A stretch of DNA of 64,000 bases from Branchiostoma belcheri (GCF_001625305.1 NW_017804054.1:2390042-2454041); one strand, 5' to 3'; positions 27,201-36,751 are shown, counted from the stretch's first letter. Numbers and translations are program-made. The notes: generated from the sequence alone by a model not told the origin.

Positions 27201-30200
27201 CTGATTTGTGTTCTCATAGCTACACTTTCCCTGCCCTTGGTGCTGACGTTGACAGGCAAACATTGTGGTTGCTTAGACATTATCAAAAATGTTCAAATCG
27301 TATCTGTAAACGTGTGAAATATGTTTTGAGGTCTTAAATTTCGTTACAGTGCATTATCATTCTCTAGAAATATAAAACATATTAGATCTAGAGTGAAAAC
27401 ATGTAACGCTCTTGTCTGTTTTGTATCCTTCACGTAGCTGGCAGGTTAGCGAGTGGTCGGACTGTTCTCGCACGTGTGCTGGGGGAATACAGAACAGGAA
27501 CGTCACGTGTATGAAAGCCAGTGCCGACGCCTCCGGTATTGAAGAAGAGGTCCCTCTGTACGAATGCATGGAGGCAGACTACCCGTCAGCCACTAAGATT
27601 TGCAACACCGGATACTGCGACGGCTACTGGGACGCAGGGGCTTGGGGATCGGTAAGTGCCAATAAGAAAACGGTTTGCCTTCCGCTGACAAAGGGTTTAA
27701 ATTTTAATCATCTACCTACCATTGTATTTAATTTGTGTGACACGTTATCTCACGTGACATGGGGCAGCCAATCAGCAAGTATAGAGGAGCGACACAATTT
27801 CCACTTGCATGGTCTTTCAGAAAAGTCCATGTTTAAACAAACCTAGTCTCCGAAGTGTTTAGGTATTTGAAATAATGTTTCAGGATATTTCTAAAGCGTT
27901 GTATATAGTTCCTTCGGTACATTTCCAGCGCAATACGAACTGGTTTTACTTCCAATTGCTAGGTGACGCTTTAGGGCGACGAACACGGTCCTAAACTAAA
28001 CTAATCTTCTCATCAAAGAGCATTCTTAACATAGTATGTTTATTTTCTTTAATCTCTCACAGTGTACTACCACGTGCGGTCCGGGAAAGCGGCATCGTTC
28101 TGTCAGATGCATGGCTGTGGGCATACACCACATCCCTATACAAGTGGACCCGTCCCTGTGCGATACCGACTTTAAACCGAGTAATGAAGTAGACTGTTGG
28201 GAGGCTGGAATGGAACCAGCGTGCCCCCTCTTCTACTGGCGATTGGAACTGTCTGCTTGCAGCGTTACATGTGGAATAGGTTCATTTTCTAAAAATTACA
28301 CATTGTTCTTGTTGTTATAGTAAAATTTTGAACTTTATTCCAACATAAGGATTACAAAGTGATCAAATTTTATCCGACCACTGTCGCCTTCTTTAGGATA
28401 ATTAATGATCAATCACTTCTAAACGTAATCTCGCGAGAGTTACGGTTACAGACACGTGGCCTTATTCACACGAGACTTTACGAACACGTGGCGTCAGGAA
28501 TTGATCAAACGTGCGATGGAGTTTTTCATGTTGTTATCCATTTTCTATCGCAAAATTTATTGTTATGGTAAGAAAATAGCTTAAACATTTCTTGAAATCA
28601 TTTAAAAATGGCTACTATAACTAAGTTCATTAAAACCGGTTGCAGTTAAAAATTTCTTTTGAATCAAATATGCATGCACAATTTTGATATGAAAGCATAA
28701 GAACTTTACATGAATTTAATTAAAATTCCACTTACGAATCTAACAGGAGTTCAGTCGGCCCAGCTGAAGTGTGCAGCCCAGGATACCCACACCGCGGTAG
28801 ACATCAGCTACTGCCAGGCTTACAGCCAACCTGACGAGCCGTCCGCACGGGCATGTGACATGGGCGTCTGTAACACGGCAGGTAGGAAAGAGCATATTGT
28901 TACGGTAACCACACTCTGGGCATAACAGTGGTCAGTTCTACTACCCACTGCTAGGTGGCGTTGAAGTACTAGTGAGAATTCAGAGTACGGTCCGAAATGT
29001 GACTGTTTTTTTTAGCTCCCCTCATCACGGTTTAAAACCGCAATTACTTCTACGATTTAAATAGCCTCCTTAATCCAGAAAGTTCATCTGTCGTCGTATC
29101 TGTCTATTAATTTGGGTTCTTTCACCCTAGTACGTGTGTATTCACAAAATTTGCCAGAGAAGTTGTCGCTATTTTGTTGCAGGTGGCAGCGGTAGCAACA
29201 CCGACGTCGAGTACCATCTGTCCAACGCTACCATGGTGATGTGCAGCCATTTTGACGAGGCTACTCGCCACGCGCTGTGTGACGGCCAGGCCAGATTCCT
29301 GCACCTCCTCCAGACTGCCGACCAAGTCTATCACTTCACCGCGTGCCCTAGTAAGTGCTGCCTTACAATTTCTGGCGTTTATATTGCATTATAGTCACAA
29401 TACATTTTAAGGTTTTGACTCATGCGAGAAAAAAATGCTACAGAAAAAAAAACATGTTTCCATGAACCTACACTGATATCAACGTTTAACGCCACGCCAT
29501 TGTCATTAGCTATCTACATCATATCATAAAGCTTCTTTATTGACTTAACAAAAGTACAGTGACTTCCTTATGGTTTACTACTACTACTAAGAGGTTAGGG
29601 TTAGGCCAGGTATAGTGTTAGGGCTGGGGTTAGGGTTTGGATTAGGTCAATGAGGTTATTATTTTTTTTTTTTTGGGGGGGGGGGTCATATACAGCTATC
29701 AGGAGCTATCAGGTTGACTGCTTATTGAAACATAGTATCATTCACGGTAAATAATATGTATTTTTGATCCATGTTTTAGATTCTATCAGCCTGTTCTTGC
29801 TGATTGACCAGAACATGGTTCCTGCCGATCCTGCTGAGCTGCTCGTTGAAACATCCGACGTCTACAAGTTCTACCGAGCAAAGGCTGATGTTGTGGTATT
29901 CTATTCTCTATTTCATCATTGTATTCTACTGTTTATGATGTCAATAAATGTTTGGATCTAGCTTGGAGCTGTACTGAGAAATTTATTTTGTTGTCAAAAA
30001 AATATTATTGCAAGGATGCAGACATCGTTATTTAAAGCAGTACCTCCAAGTTACATTACAGGGAATATTTCTTTTACGTGTACATATTATATATTATACC
30101 TAGCTTTAATTGCATTAATTAATGGATTGTTGTGTTTTTATTAGTTGATATTTTTATACGTACAGCTAAACGAAGTGTTCCACTGTGGACATGAGATGGA

Positions 30201-30547
30201 CGTTATGAATACGGAGGTCACAGAAATCAGGTAGGCTTTGTTGTCTTCTAAACTATAACATCAAGGGTACGAAATATCACATATTCTTTTTCGGCAAAAA
30301 AACTTTATTGCATTCATACTAATCTGTTTCTGTGTTGCAATTGGTTTGTGTCTGTGTGTGTGTGTGTGTGTGAGTGAGTGCATGTAACAGATATTCATTT
30401 ACAATTTGTTTACAATCAAAACGAAATGATGATGCTTTTTTTCTGCGTATGAAACATTTTTGCAGCGAGGTGGACTCAGCCGGGCCCCAGGATGTCGACA
30501 TCACCGGGGATTACTACCGGTTTGACTACCACAACACTGCGGTGTAA
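11145..30547 (+). CDS. Secreted ADAMTS-like metalloprotease with LCCL, WSC-like and kringle modules (38 exons)
   Basis: Exons in order: 11145-11214, 11666-11811, 12411-12583, 12744-12910, 13227-13340, 13484-13541, 13687-13756, 14094-14224, 14563-14600, 14994-15167, 15430-15732, 16060-16365, 19852-20100, 20429-20565, 20687-20758, 21183-21292, 21530-21570, 21827-21938, 22307-22435, 22761-22950, 23084-23176, 23385-23539, 23772-23835, 23979-24075, 24482-24609, 24752-24872, 25123-25224, 25481-25589, 25883-26018, 26328-26439, 26817-26964, 27438-27651, 28063-28279, 28747-28881, 29183-29350, 29780-29895, 30166-30230, 30466-30547. All introns are GT-AG and phases agree, giving 1683 residues. The start was chosen because exon 1 gives a hydrophobic signal peptide. 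Domains: signal 1-24, unnamed domain 25-208, short Cys module to 223, LCCL 227-322, hevein-like 323-380, WSC-like 381-481 and 482-583, kringle 584-667, M12B protease about 675-885, disintegrin-like, TSP1, Cys-rich, spacer, four TSP1, unnamed C-terminal domain. The protein probably cleaves extracellular matrix, but the substrate is unknown. I cannot exclude that exons 1-12 are a separate gene; no stop or start between the halves supports that. Confidence 0.82.
11666..13340 (+). other. Unnamed N-terminal extracellular domain of the protease (exons 2-5)
   Basis: This is roughly residues 25-208, followed by a short Cys motif [16 protein letters not shown] that resembles the end of an EGF-like module. 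Markers are [12 protein letters not shown] near the start, [14 protein letters not shown] in the middle and [17 protein letters not shown] towards the end. From memory, a similar layout (a short aromatic start, then NFF and INRNYGGC) occurs in lineage-specific secreted proteins of cnidarians and amphioxus. I know no family name and assign no function. Confidence 0.6.
13484..14600 (+). other. LCCL domain exons (6-9)
   Basis: Four exons encode about 99 residues. They contain [18 protein letters not shown], a serine-rich loop, [18 protein letters not shown] and [11 protein letters not shown]. This is the CPxGC, W-G-T, SxICxAAxHxGxIT order expected of LCCL domains (Limulus factor C, Coch-5b2, Lgl1). 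The block enters and leaves in phase 1. LCCL modules occur in secreted proteins and are linked to lipopolysaccharide or matrix binding. That role here is inference. Confidence 0.88.
14994..15167 (+). other. Hevein-like Cys-rich module (exon 10)
   Basis: A single phase 1-1 exon carries [16 protein letters not shown], then [18 protein letters not shown] and HCDCADC. The CCSxxxxCG core is typical of type-1 chitin-binding (hevein-like) folds and of related modules in invertebrate mosaic proteins. Carbohydrate binding is plausible but not shown. The (GT)n tract begins about 60 bases after its donor site. Confidence 0.7.
15228..15330 (+). repeat. (GT)n microsatellite in intron 10
   Basis: A nearly pure GT run passes into GTGC-rich variants. 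It lies shortly after the exon 10 donor site. Confidence 0.95.
15430..16365 (+). other. Two tandem WSC-like modules (exons 11 and 12)
   Basis: Two phase 1-1 exons (303 and 306 bp) encode paralogous modules of about 100 residues. Shared landmarks are [21 protein letters not shown] or IQNGG, and YGPSS followed by an acidic glycine-rich turn and ANEVYKI or ANHVYQI. The CW near the start and the four Cys resemble the WSC or apple-like carbohydrate-binding folds seen in many copies in amphioxus proteins. WSC assignment is approximate. Flanking intron sequence before exon 12 contains ACTACCAACACAGATGA, which recurs near 19772. Confidence 0.72.
17055..17158 (+). repeat. (ACTC)n microsatellite
   Basis: About 25 tandem ACTC units with one TCA interruption near the beginning, inside intron 12 of the protease gene. 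Confidence 0.97.
18121..18618 (-). mobile_element. Inverted partial copy of the Penelope-like element
   Basis: These 498 bases are the reverse complement of 19269-19766, with only one mismatch that I noticed (RILDTEQ against RILDKEQ in translation). The copy carries the GIY-YIG nuclease end of the element and stops exactly at the run of N. It may be a true head-to-head inverted copy, as Penelope insertions can produce, or a misplaced contig end beside the gap. Confidence 0.8.
18619..18638. other. Assembly gap (20 N)
   Basis: Twenty undetermined bases interrupt the Penelope-like element. The true size and content are unknown, and the missing 5' part of the reverse transcriptase may lie here. 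Confidence 0.99.
18639..19766 (+). mobile_element. 5'-truncated Penelope-like retroelement (RT C-terminus plus GIY-YIG nuclease)
   Basis: One open frame runs from the gap to the stop just after 19695. It encodes the C-terminal part of a reverse transcriptase with the catalytic motif YVDDT, followed by [12 protein letters not shown] and [13 protein letters not shown], a spacer, and a GIY-YIG endonuclease (CGVIYHI, then [17 protein letters not shown]). RT plus GIY-YIG is the signature of Penelope-like elements. Upstream RT motifs are missing because of the gap or truncation. The frame is intact, and the element lies in the host gene's sense direction inside an intron. A 12-bp repeat AAGGCATTTCTA occurs at 18110-18121 and 19799-19810 and may be a target duplication. 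Confidence 0.9.
19685..19718 (+). ncRNA. Hammerhead-ribozyme-like motif at the 3' end of the Penelope-like element
   Basis: The core CTGACGA matches the hammerhead consensus CUGANGA. It is followed by a possible stem II of GGTTGA with TCAGCC (one wobble pair) and then GAA. Hammerhead motifs have been reported in Penelope-like elements. Stems I and III are not obvious here, so activity is uncertain. The mirrored copy lies at 18169-18202. Confidence 0.4.
19852..20100 (+). other. Kringle domain exon (13)
   Basis: A single phase 1-1 exon of 249 bp encodes a complete kringle with the six expected cysteines: [34 protein letters not shown] and LCDVPVCG. The order matches plasminogen-type kringles. 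An alternative acceptor 12 bases upstream (after AAG at 19839) keeps the same frame. Kringles mediate protein or lysine binding; a kringle directly before an ADAMTS catalytic domain is not an architecture I know. Confidence 0.93.
20880..20945 (+). repeat. Copy of the (GTTT)n-GCATAACC repeat
   Basis: GTTTGTTTTTCGCATGACCG then GTAAACCG and TGTACATGTA match the copies near 22600 and 38670, with some divergence. Lies in an intron of the protease gene. Confidence 0.5.
22080..22145 (-). repeat. 3' tail of an interspersed element, antisense
   Basis: AATGAATGAATGACGACC then TTTATTGCA and TTGCCACACTGGCG is the reverse complement of the copy near 55570-55635, which ends in GCAATAAAGGTCGTCATTCA. The (ATTC)n end suggests a retroelement 3' tail. 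Confidence 0.55.
22592..22695 (+). repeat. Copy of the (GTTT)n-GCATAACC repeat
   Basis: About ten TTTG units are followed by CGCATAACCAGCTAACCG, CAGTTTTGTACAT and TACAAGCTA, matching the repeat at 38667-38755. Lies just upstream of exon 20 of the protease gene. Confidence 0.65.
24122..24318 (+). mobile_element. Short TIR element (MITE) with TAA target duplication
   Basis: The left end GGCCACACCAAGTAATTTTT is mirrored at the right by AAAAATTACTTTG and ATGTGGCC. TAA flanks both sides (24119-24121 and 24319-24321). The 197-bp length and lack of coding capacity indicate a non-autonomous copy of the family at 53980 and 57874. The TWA-type 3-bp duplication fits PIF/Harbinger-like transposons. Confidence 0.75.
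25619..25860 (+). mobile_element. tRNA-derived SINE in intron 28 of the protease gene
   Basis: The head GTGGCGCAATGGCAGAGTGC resembles a tRNA 5' half with an A box. GGTTCGAGTCC matches the B box. An unrelated tail follows and ends in AATAAATCATC. The anticodon region does not form a clean tRNA, so it is a SINE and not a tRNA gene. Related copies lie at about 42895-43262 and 59900-60110, both antisense. Confidence 0.7.
27142..27255 (+). repeat. 42-bp minisatellite, about 2.7 copies
   Basis: Units begin at 27142, 27184 and 27226 with TTTCCCTGCCCTTGGTGC. The first two are identical and the third diverges after TGCTGA. The period is divisible by three, so the tract is open in one frame (a leucine-rich 14-residue repeat), but it lies inside intron 31. 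Confidence 0.95.
29183..30547 (+). other. Unnamed C-terminal domain of the protease (exons 35-38)
   Basis: About 143 residues follow the last TSP1 repeat, with cysteines in [22 protein letters not shown] and FHCGHEMDV. It does not look like a PLAC, CUB or GON domain. The reading frame ends in TAV and TAA after a strongly acidic stretch. Possible polyadenylation signals follow near 30818. Confidence 0.6.
29588..29648 (+). repeat. Degenerate TTAGGG-like tract
   Basis: Several GTTAGGG-like units (GGTTAGGGTTAGG, GTTAGGGCTGGGGTTAGGG) followed by GGATTAGG lie in intron 35 of the protease gene, beside a poly-T/poly-G run at 29662-29686. Confidence 0.7.
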
Positions 30548-31330
30548 GATTTTTTAAGTCGGCACTAAAACACTGGATCTGAGAACGTAATCTGTATGGC
30601 TCGCTGGTTAAAACACAGCTAGAGCAAGTTAAGATCCTTTTGTTGTTATGAATTTTATGGAATGCTTTGGCCTACTGTTACAGTGTGGGTTTGTTTCTGC
30701 TTTCAAACCAACAATCGTACATAAAAGCAGACAAAGTAACATATACCTCAAAAAAACTCAGGAAAGTGTGTTATGATTAATAGTATTCAGGCACAATGCC
30801 CGTCTAAACTGACGTATAAATAAAACATAGACGTAGAAAGCTGTCACCATCACTTGCTTGCAGCGTTTATTTTATTGACTCCTTTCTTTCTTTCCCTCTT
30901 TTTGTGTGTGTCTGTGTATAAAAGTTACATACATATATAAAGAATGAAACACTTTTCCTGACTGTTAGCACAGTTTATTTTTATCATCAGACCACAGATA
31001 AATAGTGCCACTTCGCTTTTACAATAAGTACGGTAAGTAGATGTACATACATTTGCAACTTCAAAGCAGAAGCTAAAAGATACACTAGATACACGACTTA
31101 TACATTTTTCGGGTACCCAATCCTCCCAACAACTTATCTCGTACGCGTAAGTTTTGCACATATTCTTTAATAAAAACCCCACCCCACCCCTAAATCAGAC
31201 TCGTAGGCGCATAGAGTTAAAGGTACAAAATTCTACATTGAGAACTCAACAATGCATGTAGCTGCCATAGTGAAGAGTTGTTTAGGTGACGTCGGCAAGC
31301 CAGTCAACACTACGCTGAAATGTCATGACT
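30548..31330. other. Convergent intergenic stretch
   Basis: This is the 3' flank of the protease gene, with an AATAAA near 30818, meeting the 3' end of the minus-strand candidate gene. I see no further coding feature. Confidence 0.5.
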
Positions 31331-32767
31331 TTAGTTCCATCCGGCGTTGTCAGAGTATTCCTGTAAAAAGACAACATTGAAAGTGAACAAAATGCGAGCT
31401 TCAATGTTTCCTTTAAAATTTTCATTTTATCCATTATGAAATTACTACATACATATGGTTTTGTGCTAATATTATGCTTCGATATAATCGAAAGTATAAA
31501 GTAATTTCCCTTACACACCGTGAAATGATTTGATAACAACGCTATTTTACCTGGTAGAAAGCGTCCAGCCACTTCAGGTCAGGCGGGTGCATGGTGTCCG
31601 ACATGCCGCCTCCCTCCCGTAGTGCCTGCGGTCCAATAGTGTCGTCAAACGTGTAGAACGGCAAAGTGGATACAAATACCTAATGGGAAAAATAGACAGA
31701 GTTGTTATTTTTTTCTTACCAATTTTATCCGTATAACAATTAATAATTAATATTTAAATGATATTTAAAACTTTATTTTAATAAACTCATGGAAAACGTT
31801 TCTCACTCGTACATTATCCCCCGCCATGTGCAAAGTGTCCTGTTGTCCGTTTCCCTCCACGTTCCACAGCATGCCTATGGGAACTCTCTGTGCGGAGGAG
31901 ACCTTGGCGTTGTGGTACTCCGCCGGGCTGGGAGTACGCACGTTGGGGGCCCGGGTAGTAGTCCGGACTCCCCCCGCCCACCAGGTATGGACCGCGCGAT
32001 GTGGTCCGGACATCGCCACTGATCTCCCCGCAGGCAACACTTTGGTATTAACCACCCCCATGGTTAACTGCAAAAGCGATGGGAAAGTATCATGAGTCAA
32101 GCATGCCCAAAATAGCGCTTACAGTCAACTAGATGAAAACACTAGAAGGTTACCCCGACGTAATGCATGGGGTTCAAAACAAATATGGCGTCTTCGTTGT
32201 TTACCTAGGCTTCTAAACAGTGCCTTTGTAAGGAATTAGCCAAAAACGCTCATACAATCAAAAGTAAACAACTTCACCAGCAGCTGTTAGCAAAAACATA
32301 TTTGAGTTACGGCATGGCACAAAATTCTGGGAGACGTTTTTGACTGCTGTGTCATGGTCTGTTTTTGGTAGTGCGTCACAGCATGATTGCGCAACAGGTG
32401 TCTCGCTGAGCAAAGAATACGCACTCCCCCTTTATTTTACATTTCTCTATCAGACACACACAATTTTGTATGAAGATATAGAATGCATGTTTTTAAACAA
32501 TGTAGAAAGCGGCTTCAGTGGAGATAAAATCGTTGGCCGATGATACGAACGTTTACGTTTCCGGAATACTTGTTCTTAGATCGTATCCGTTACACCGCCC
32601 CTACTTACCTTATGTTGCCTCCGGCTACAGTTTTCGTGTCTATAAATATTTGGTGGTAGGACAAAAAAAATCTAAATACTTACGGCTGAAACTGCAAGAA
32701 AGGTTTTTCAAGACGTCGAGGCTCTAGATGCTACCTTCTTCGCAGCCACAGCCAAAATATTGCGCAC
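31331..32767 (-). CDS. Unidentified small multi-exon gene (partial model)
   Basis: Candidate exons in transcription order are 32735-32767, 31807-32067, 31551-31679 and 31331-31360. All have AG acceptors, the first three have GT donors, and all join in phase 0. Two exons are GC-rich and clearly protein-like: one contains HTWWAGGVRTTTRAPNVRT and AQRVPIGMLWNVEG, the next STLPFYTFDDTIGPQAL and MHPPDLKWLDAFYQ. The model ends in NAGWN. An alternative frame through the last exon stays open to 31282 and would give another C-terminus. I do not recognise the family. The start codon is unresolved; a methionine three residues into the second exon is possible, or an upstream exon is missing. Confidence 0.4.
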
Positions 32768-33200
32768 CTGAAAAACATGAAAAGTCCCCGTGATTGTGTG
32801 TGAATAGAAAGGGGAACTCCATCCAAGGCCATTGTTTACTTTTGGCATGAGTCCAAATGTAGGTGTCCTCCAACAGCGCGAAAACTAATTAGTATTCAGC
32901 CAAGCGTAGCTAGACAAACAGGTACGGTTAAGACTGCGCATGACTCTAGCGTCATTATTTACTTTGGGTATGAAGCCCCCAAATGTAGGTGTTAACCAAT
33001 AGTGTTCAAGTTAACAAACTTAGTAGTCAGCCCTAGGGCTAACAGAGTATTATTGGAAAGATCGCGGCCGAAAAGGTGTGTCGTTTTTATGCACTACGTC
33101 ATACGACCGCTTGGTCGACTATACTGACAGTGTGTAAGTGACCTTCATCAGTGTGAACACATTTGCGAGCACAACATAACGTGCCTGTTACAGCACAAAA
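32768..33200. other. Intergenic stretch
   Basis: No conserved coding signal. It lies between the unidentified minus-strand gene and the putative first exon of the first LITAF-like gene, so it may act as a shared divergent promoter region. No TATA box is evident. Confidence 0.35.
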
Positions 33201-33209
33201 CCGTATCGT

Positions 33210-33285
33210 GTAGCGACGTAACGTCACTTGACGAGAAATCACACTGTGCACTGTGTGGGACAGGTTTACAGAGGACACCCGTGTG
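33210..33285 (+). other. Putative non-coding first exon of LITAF-like gene 1
   Basis: The sequence GACACCCGTGTG is followed by a strong donor GTAAGT at 33286. It is placed about 1.1 kb before the acceptor at 34353 that precedes the start codon. The transcription start is not determined. All three LITAF-like genes show the same arrangement. Confidence 0.35.
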
Positions 33286-34373
33286 GTAAGTAGAATGTAC
33301 TATACTGTGTTGTTTACTTACGACCCTACTTCCTGTACGATATACTGCCCTTTTCAGTGCGTTTTCTTAAGTACAATGTGGGTCGAAATCATCCATGATA
33401 TTTCTGTGATCACTGCGTGTCTTTAGACCGTACGACTAAGTAATAGTAGGGGCAGTTTATGTACATATAGTTATTTCAGCTACTTTATAACCCATCTTTA
33501 CAGTACACCTTGTTGAAACATGACCTCCCTACGCCATTTGCCTCCCCCAGTTCAAAACAAGTCTGACAAGATATCCTAGACTGATATAGCAAACGTCTAA
33601 CAATCAAGCTAGCAGACCATGGACGAAAATGTTTCAAATAGATCACGTTTTCCAACTTATATACATTTGTACTTAATTCCCCGTGTCAAAAATTTATAAA
33701 TGCTCCTGTTGTGTTCATGATATGGATTTCAACAAGTGTATTTAACCAGGACAGTTGTTATCAAATCATTTATCATGCGTCTGAAACCTGTTAGGCTGCA
33801 TTTTCCAAGCAGGAATAGGTAAATACGTTACAGACGAAAGCTCCTCTTCAAAACACGTCTGTCTGTACCATGTGTACATATACCTAAAAAGCTCTGAATA
33901 CTGCACAAAAAGGTCTCTATTGATCTTGTAAACAAACTGCACCGTCATGTGACATGTGCTAATTAAACCTGAGAACAGGGCGCCATTTTGGTACTGACAA
34001 GGAAACAAAGCAGGAAGAATAGTGTGCTATAGTCTCTAAACCAGACTGTGAGGTAAAAAGTAAATTTATCTTCTACTGTAGGCATTTTTAGAATTGGTTG
34101 TGACCCTAAAGCGTATTTTGTCGATTCTACCATAACTGTGATTAGGAGTCTATCACAAAACGGTTTTGATAGTAAAATATTTCGTCGCGTATTGTTAGAA
34201 ACAGTTAAGTGTATCGATCAATATGGTTTAAACTGTTTGAATTTGTGTCCTAATTAGATGCAGTAGAGCACACTTGGCTTTGAAGACAGCAATCCTTCAT
34301 GTTCATGCCCTGGCTGCCTATAGTAGTTGATTTGTTTTGGGTTTTTTTTTTAGAAAAAGACTCTACAGCAGAC

Positions 34374-34627
34374 ATGACTGAAAAGGTGGATATGGCCCCG
34401 CCTCCATACCCGGGGCAAGACCCAGGCCAGTCAGGAGCCCAGATTCCGGGACAGCCTGTCGGGTACGAGCCACAGCCGGGACAACCTGCTGGAGAATACG
34501 TGCAACCGCCGGGGCAGCCTATGGTATACCCGGTGTGTAAACTTGTCGACATTATGAAGTTTTAAATATCTCTTTGCAGTTTTCCAGCAACGCTTTTAAT
34601 TTTCTTCTTGTATAAGTGCGCGCGTGT

Positions 34628-34699
<72 letters not shown>

Positions 34700-35828
34700 G
34701 TGTCTGTGTGTCTGATGATATTTGGACTTAGGGTATACCTTTCTGTTTCAGGGGATGGGACCACCAGTGCCGCCTGGAGCAACCGTTTTCGGTAAGGGCC
34801 TACTAAGGCAGCTTATTTTTTCAAAAATGTACACCTTCTGACGGTGCTCTGATATAAGCCCGGGCCTTATTTACGACGTGAAATAAAAGTTACATAATAG
34901 TTTTTAATCATCTAGACTGCTAGACTGCTGCTCTATGTCAATGTGAATAATTATGGAGTTGAACATAAAAAGGGTGCCATCGGATTTTGTATTAAATCGT
35001 GTATAAGAATACATTTTATATTCTTTTGTGACACATGACGTTACACGTTTTTTTATTGTATAGCTTCTGAATTTGACGCAGGTAAAAGTTTTTTTTTGTT
35101 CAGAGATTCGTTTTTGTACAAAATTTCTTATAGCACATAACATCCTTTAAAAGGTATTAGGTGTGTTAAATAAAGATAAAGAGTGACATTATCATACAAA
35201 TATGTCTTCATACATAGTCCGCCAGGTTCCTGTGATACCACCCGACCACCCTACACGCAGTAAGGACCCGGTGAGGATGACTTGTCCAACCTGCCAGCAG
35301 AACATCGAGACAACCATCACCCGGGAGATCGGGCTCTTCACGTGGCTGGCTGTGGGCTTTATCTTCCTGATGGGGTCAGTGGTTTAAAATATTCGACACG
35401 TTTACATTTCTTGTAATTCAACATACAGTGTCAATGTCGTAAACTGGCGATCAGGAAACTGGGATCTAGGACAGATTTTTCCACAACAGCTAGGCGCCGC
35501 TGTGGAGCATTGTAACATCTACGTACTAAAATATTACCAAAGGAGAATACATGATCATTTAAGAATGTACTGTAAGTCTCTTTAGATTCGCGGGGCCTAA
35601 AGTATTTCGGAAGTACTAGCATCAGTACTCATTAATTTCTAATGGGAGTATGTGTGTAAAGCAAAGTCTAACGGTATATGTATATTTCGTTACTTTTACA
35701 GGTTTGCGCTCCCTCTTTTCTGGTTGGGATGTTGCTTCATCCCCATGTGTATCCCCAGCTGTAAGGACACCAGACACACCTGTCCTAACTGTGACACTCA
35801 CCTGGGAACCTATCAGATCGCCAAGTAA
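34374..35828 (+). CDS. LITAF-like (LPS-induced TNF-alpha factor) protein 1
   Basis: Exons 34374-34532, 34752-34791, 35218-35374 and 35702-35828 give 160 residues with intron phases 0, 1 and 2. The N-terminal half is rich in proline, glycine and glutamine, and holds a PPPY (PPxY) motif that in the LITAF family binds WW-domain ubiquitin ligases. The C-terminal LITAF domain has MTCPTCQQ, a hydrophobic membrane-inserting stretch (LFTWLAVGFIFLMG, ALPLFWLGCCF) and HTCPNCDTHLGTY. The two CxxC knuckles are intact and should bind one zinc on the cytosolic face of endosomal or lysosomal membranes. A (TG)n run lies in intron 1. AATAAA signals follow at about 36116 and 36291. Confidence 0.9.
34624..34700 (+). 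repeat. (TG)n microsatellite
   Basis: A long, nearly pure TG run in intron 1 of LITAF-like gene 1, close to its acceptor. Confidence 0.97.
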
Positions 35829-36689
35829 ACACCCGAATTGTCTGAAGATAATTTGGTACCGGATTTCGGTCCGATAGTACCGAGATGTCTTTAAGAAACT
35901 CTTGAGGAATCGCGGTGCTCAAGGCACGGACAAATAACTGTATAATTTTCCTCCACTACACCACCCGATGTACAATAGTCAAAAGTAGACTTAGTGTTTT
36001 CCTGCCCAATTCGTGTATTTGTATGTATGTAATTGCCCTGTGTGTTTTTTGCCCATAAACTGTAAAGTTGACACATTTCAAGAGAACTATTAACCCCTGC
36101 TATGTTGATTGATTTAAATAAAATTGAAAGTGAAAAGATGTCGAATATCACGTTTTGCTCGTTTAAAATAATATGATTATTCTTTGTACTGTGAATGAAG
36201 TGTAATGGCGTTAATGTTACTGAGATATAACAGAAAATTGAACATCTGGCTACAGTTACTGCATATACTATTTGTATTGGATGTATTACAATAAATAAAC
36301 GCCTATTGCATCATATGTAAGTTCATAAGAACGATTGTGATATAGCATTATCACAATTATCTAGCGAAAAAAAGTGGGAACTTTTTTTTTTGTTTCACCC
36401 TATGCATTGTGTATAGTGCTACAAAACTGAACAATACATGTGGCATTTACTTGGACTGTGTGGCTACTACATTGTTAACCAGGCTAAAAACGGATTATTG
36501 AATGTGATAATGTTTGAGGCTCGATTCTTTTTTAAATGTTACCATAGGTAAAAAAAGTAAATCTTTTTTGCTTCATTGTCGATCAGCTCTAAGATAGCTC
36601 TATGATATTCTAATGGTGTCGTATCGTGTAACACTTTGCGTGCACCGTGAATGGGTTACCAGGCTACGGCCGTAAACACTGTCATTCGA

Positions 36690-36751
36690 GAGAACTGGTC
36701 CGTGCCATTTCGTGTCTGTAGCAGACAGCTACAGGTGGTGTTAGCTCGAAG
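36690..36751 (+). other. Putative non-coding first exon of LITAF-like gene 2
   Basis: GTGTTAGCTCGAAG precedes a strong GTAAGA donor at 36752. The next acceptor in the model is TTTTACAG at 37611-37618, just before the start codon. The 5' boundary is not known. Confidence 0.4.

Larger units (their letters stand above)
23084..28881 (+). other. ADAMTS ancillary domains: disintegrin-like, TSP1, Cys-rich, spacer, four TSP1 (exons 21-34)
   Basis: Exons 21 and 22 give [16 protein letters not shown] (disintegrin-like end) followed by [15 protein letters not shown] (central TSP1, with a WxxW C-mannosylation pattern). Exons 24-26 give the Cys-rich domain ending in [11 protein letters not shown], a hallmark of ADAMTS proteins. 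Exons 27-30 form the spacer. Exons 30-34 contain four further TSP1 repeats opening with [30 protein letters not shown] and [10 protein letters not shown]. The order equals that of vertebrate ADAMTS proteases. Confidence 0.9.

Noticed and set aside
27120-27317. Hydrophobic repeat peptide from the 42-bp minisatellite
   Set aside because: The period is a multiple of three, so openness is expected; it lies in an intron with no other coding evidence.
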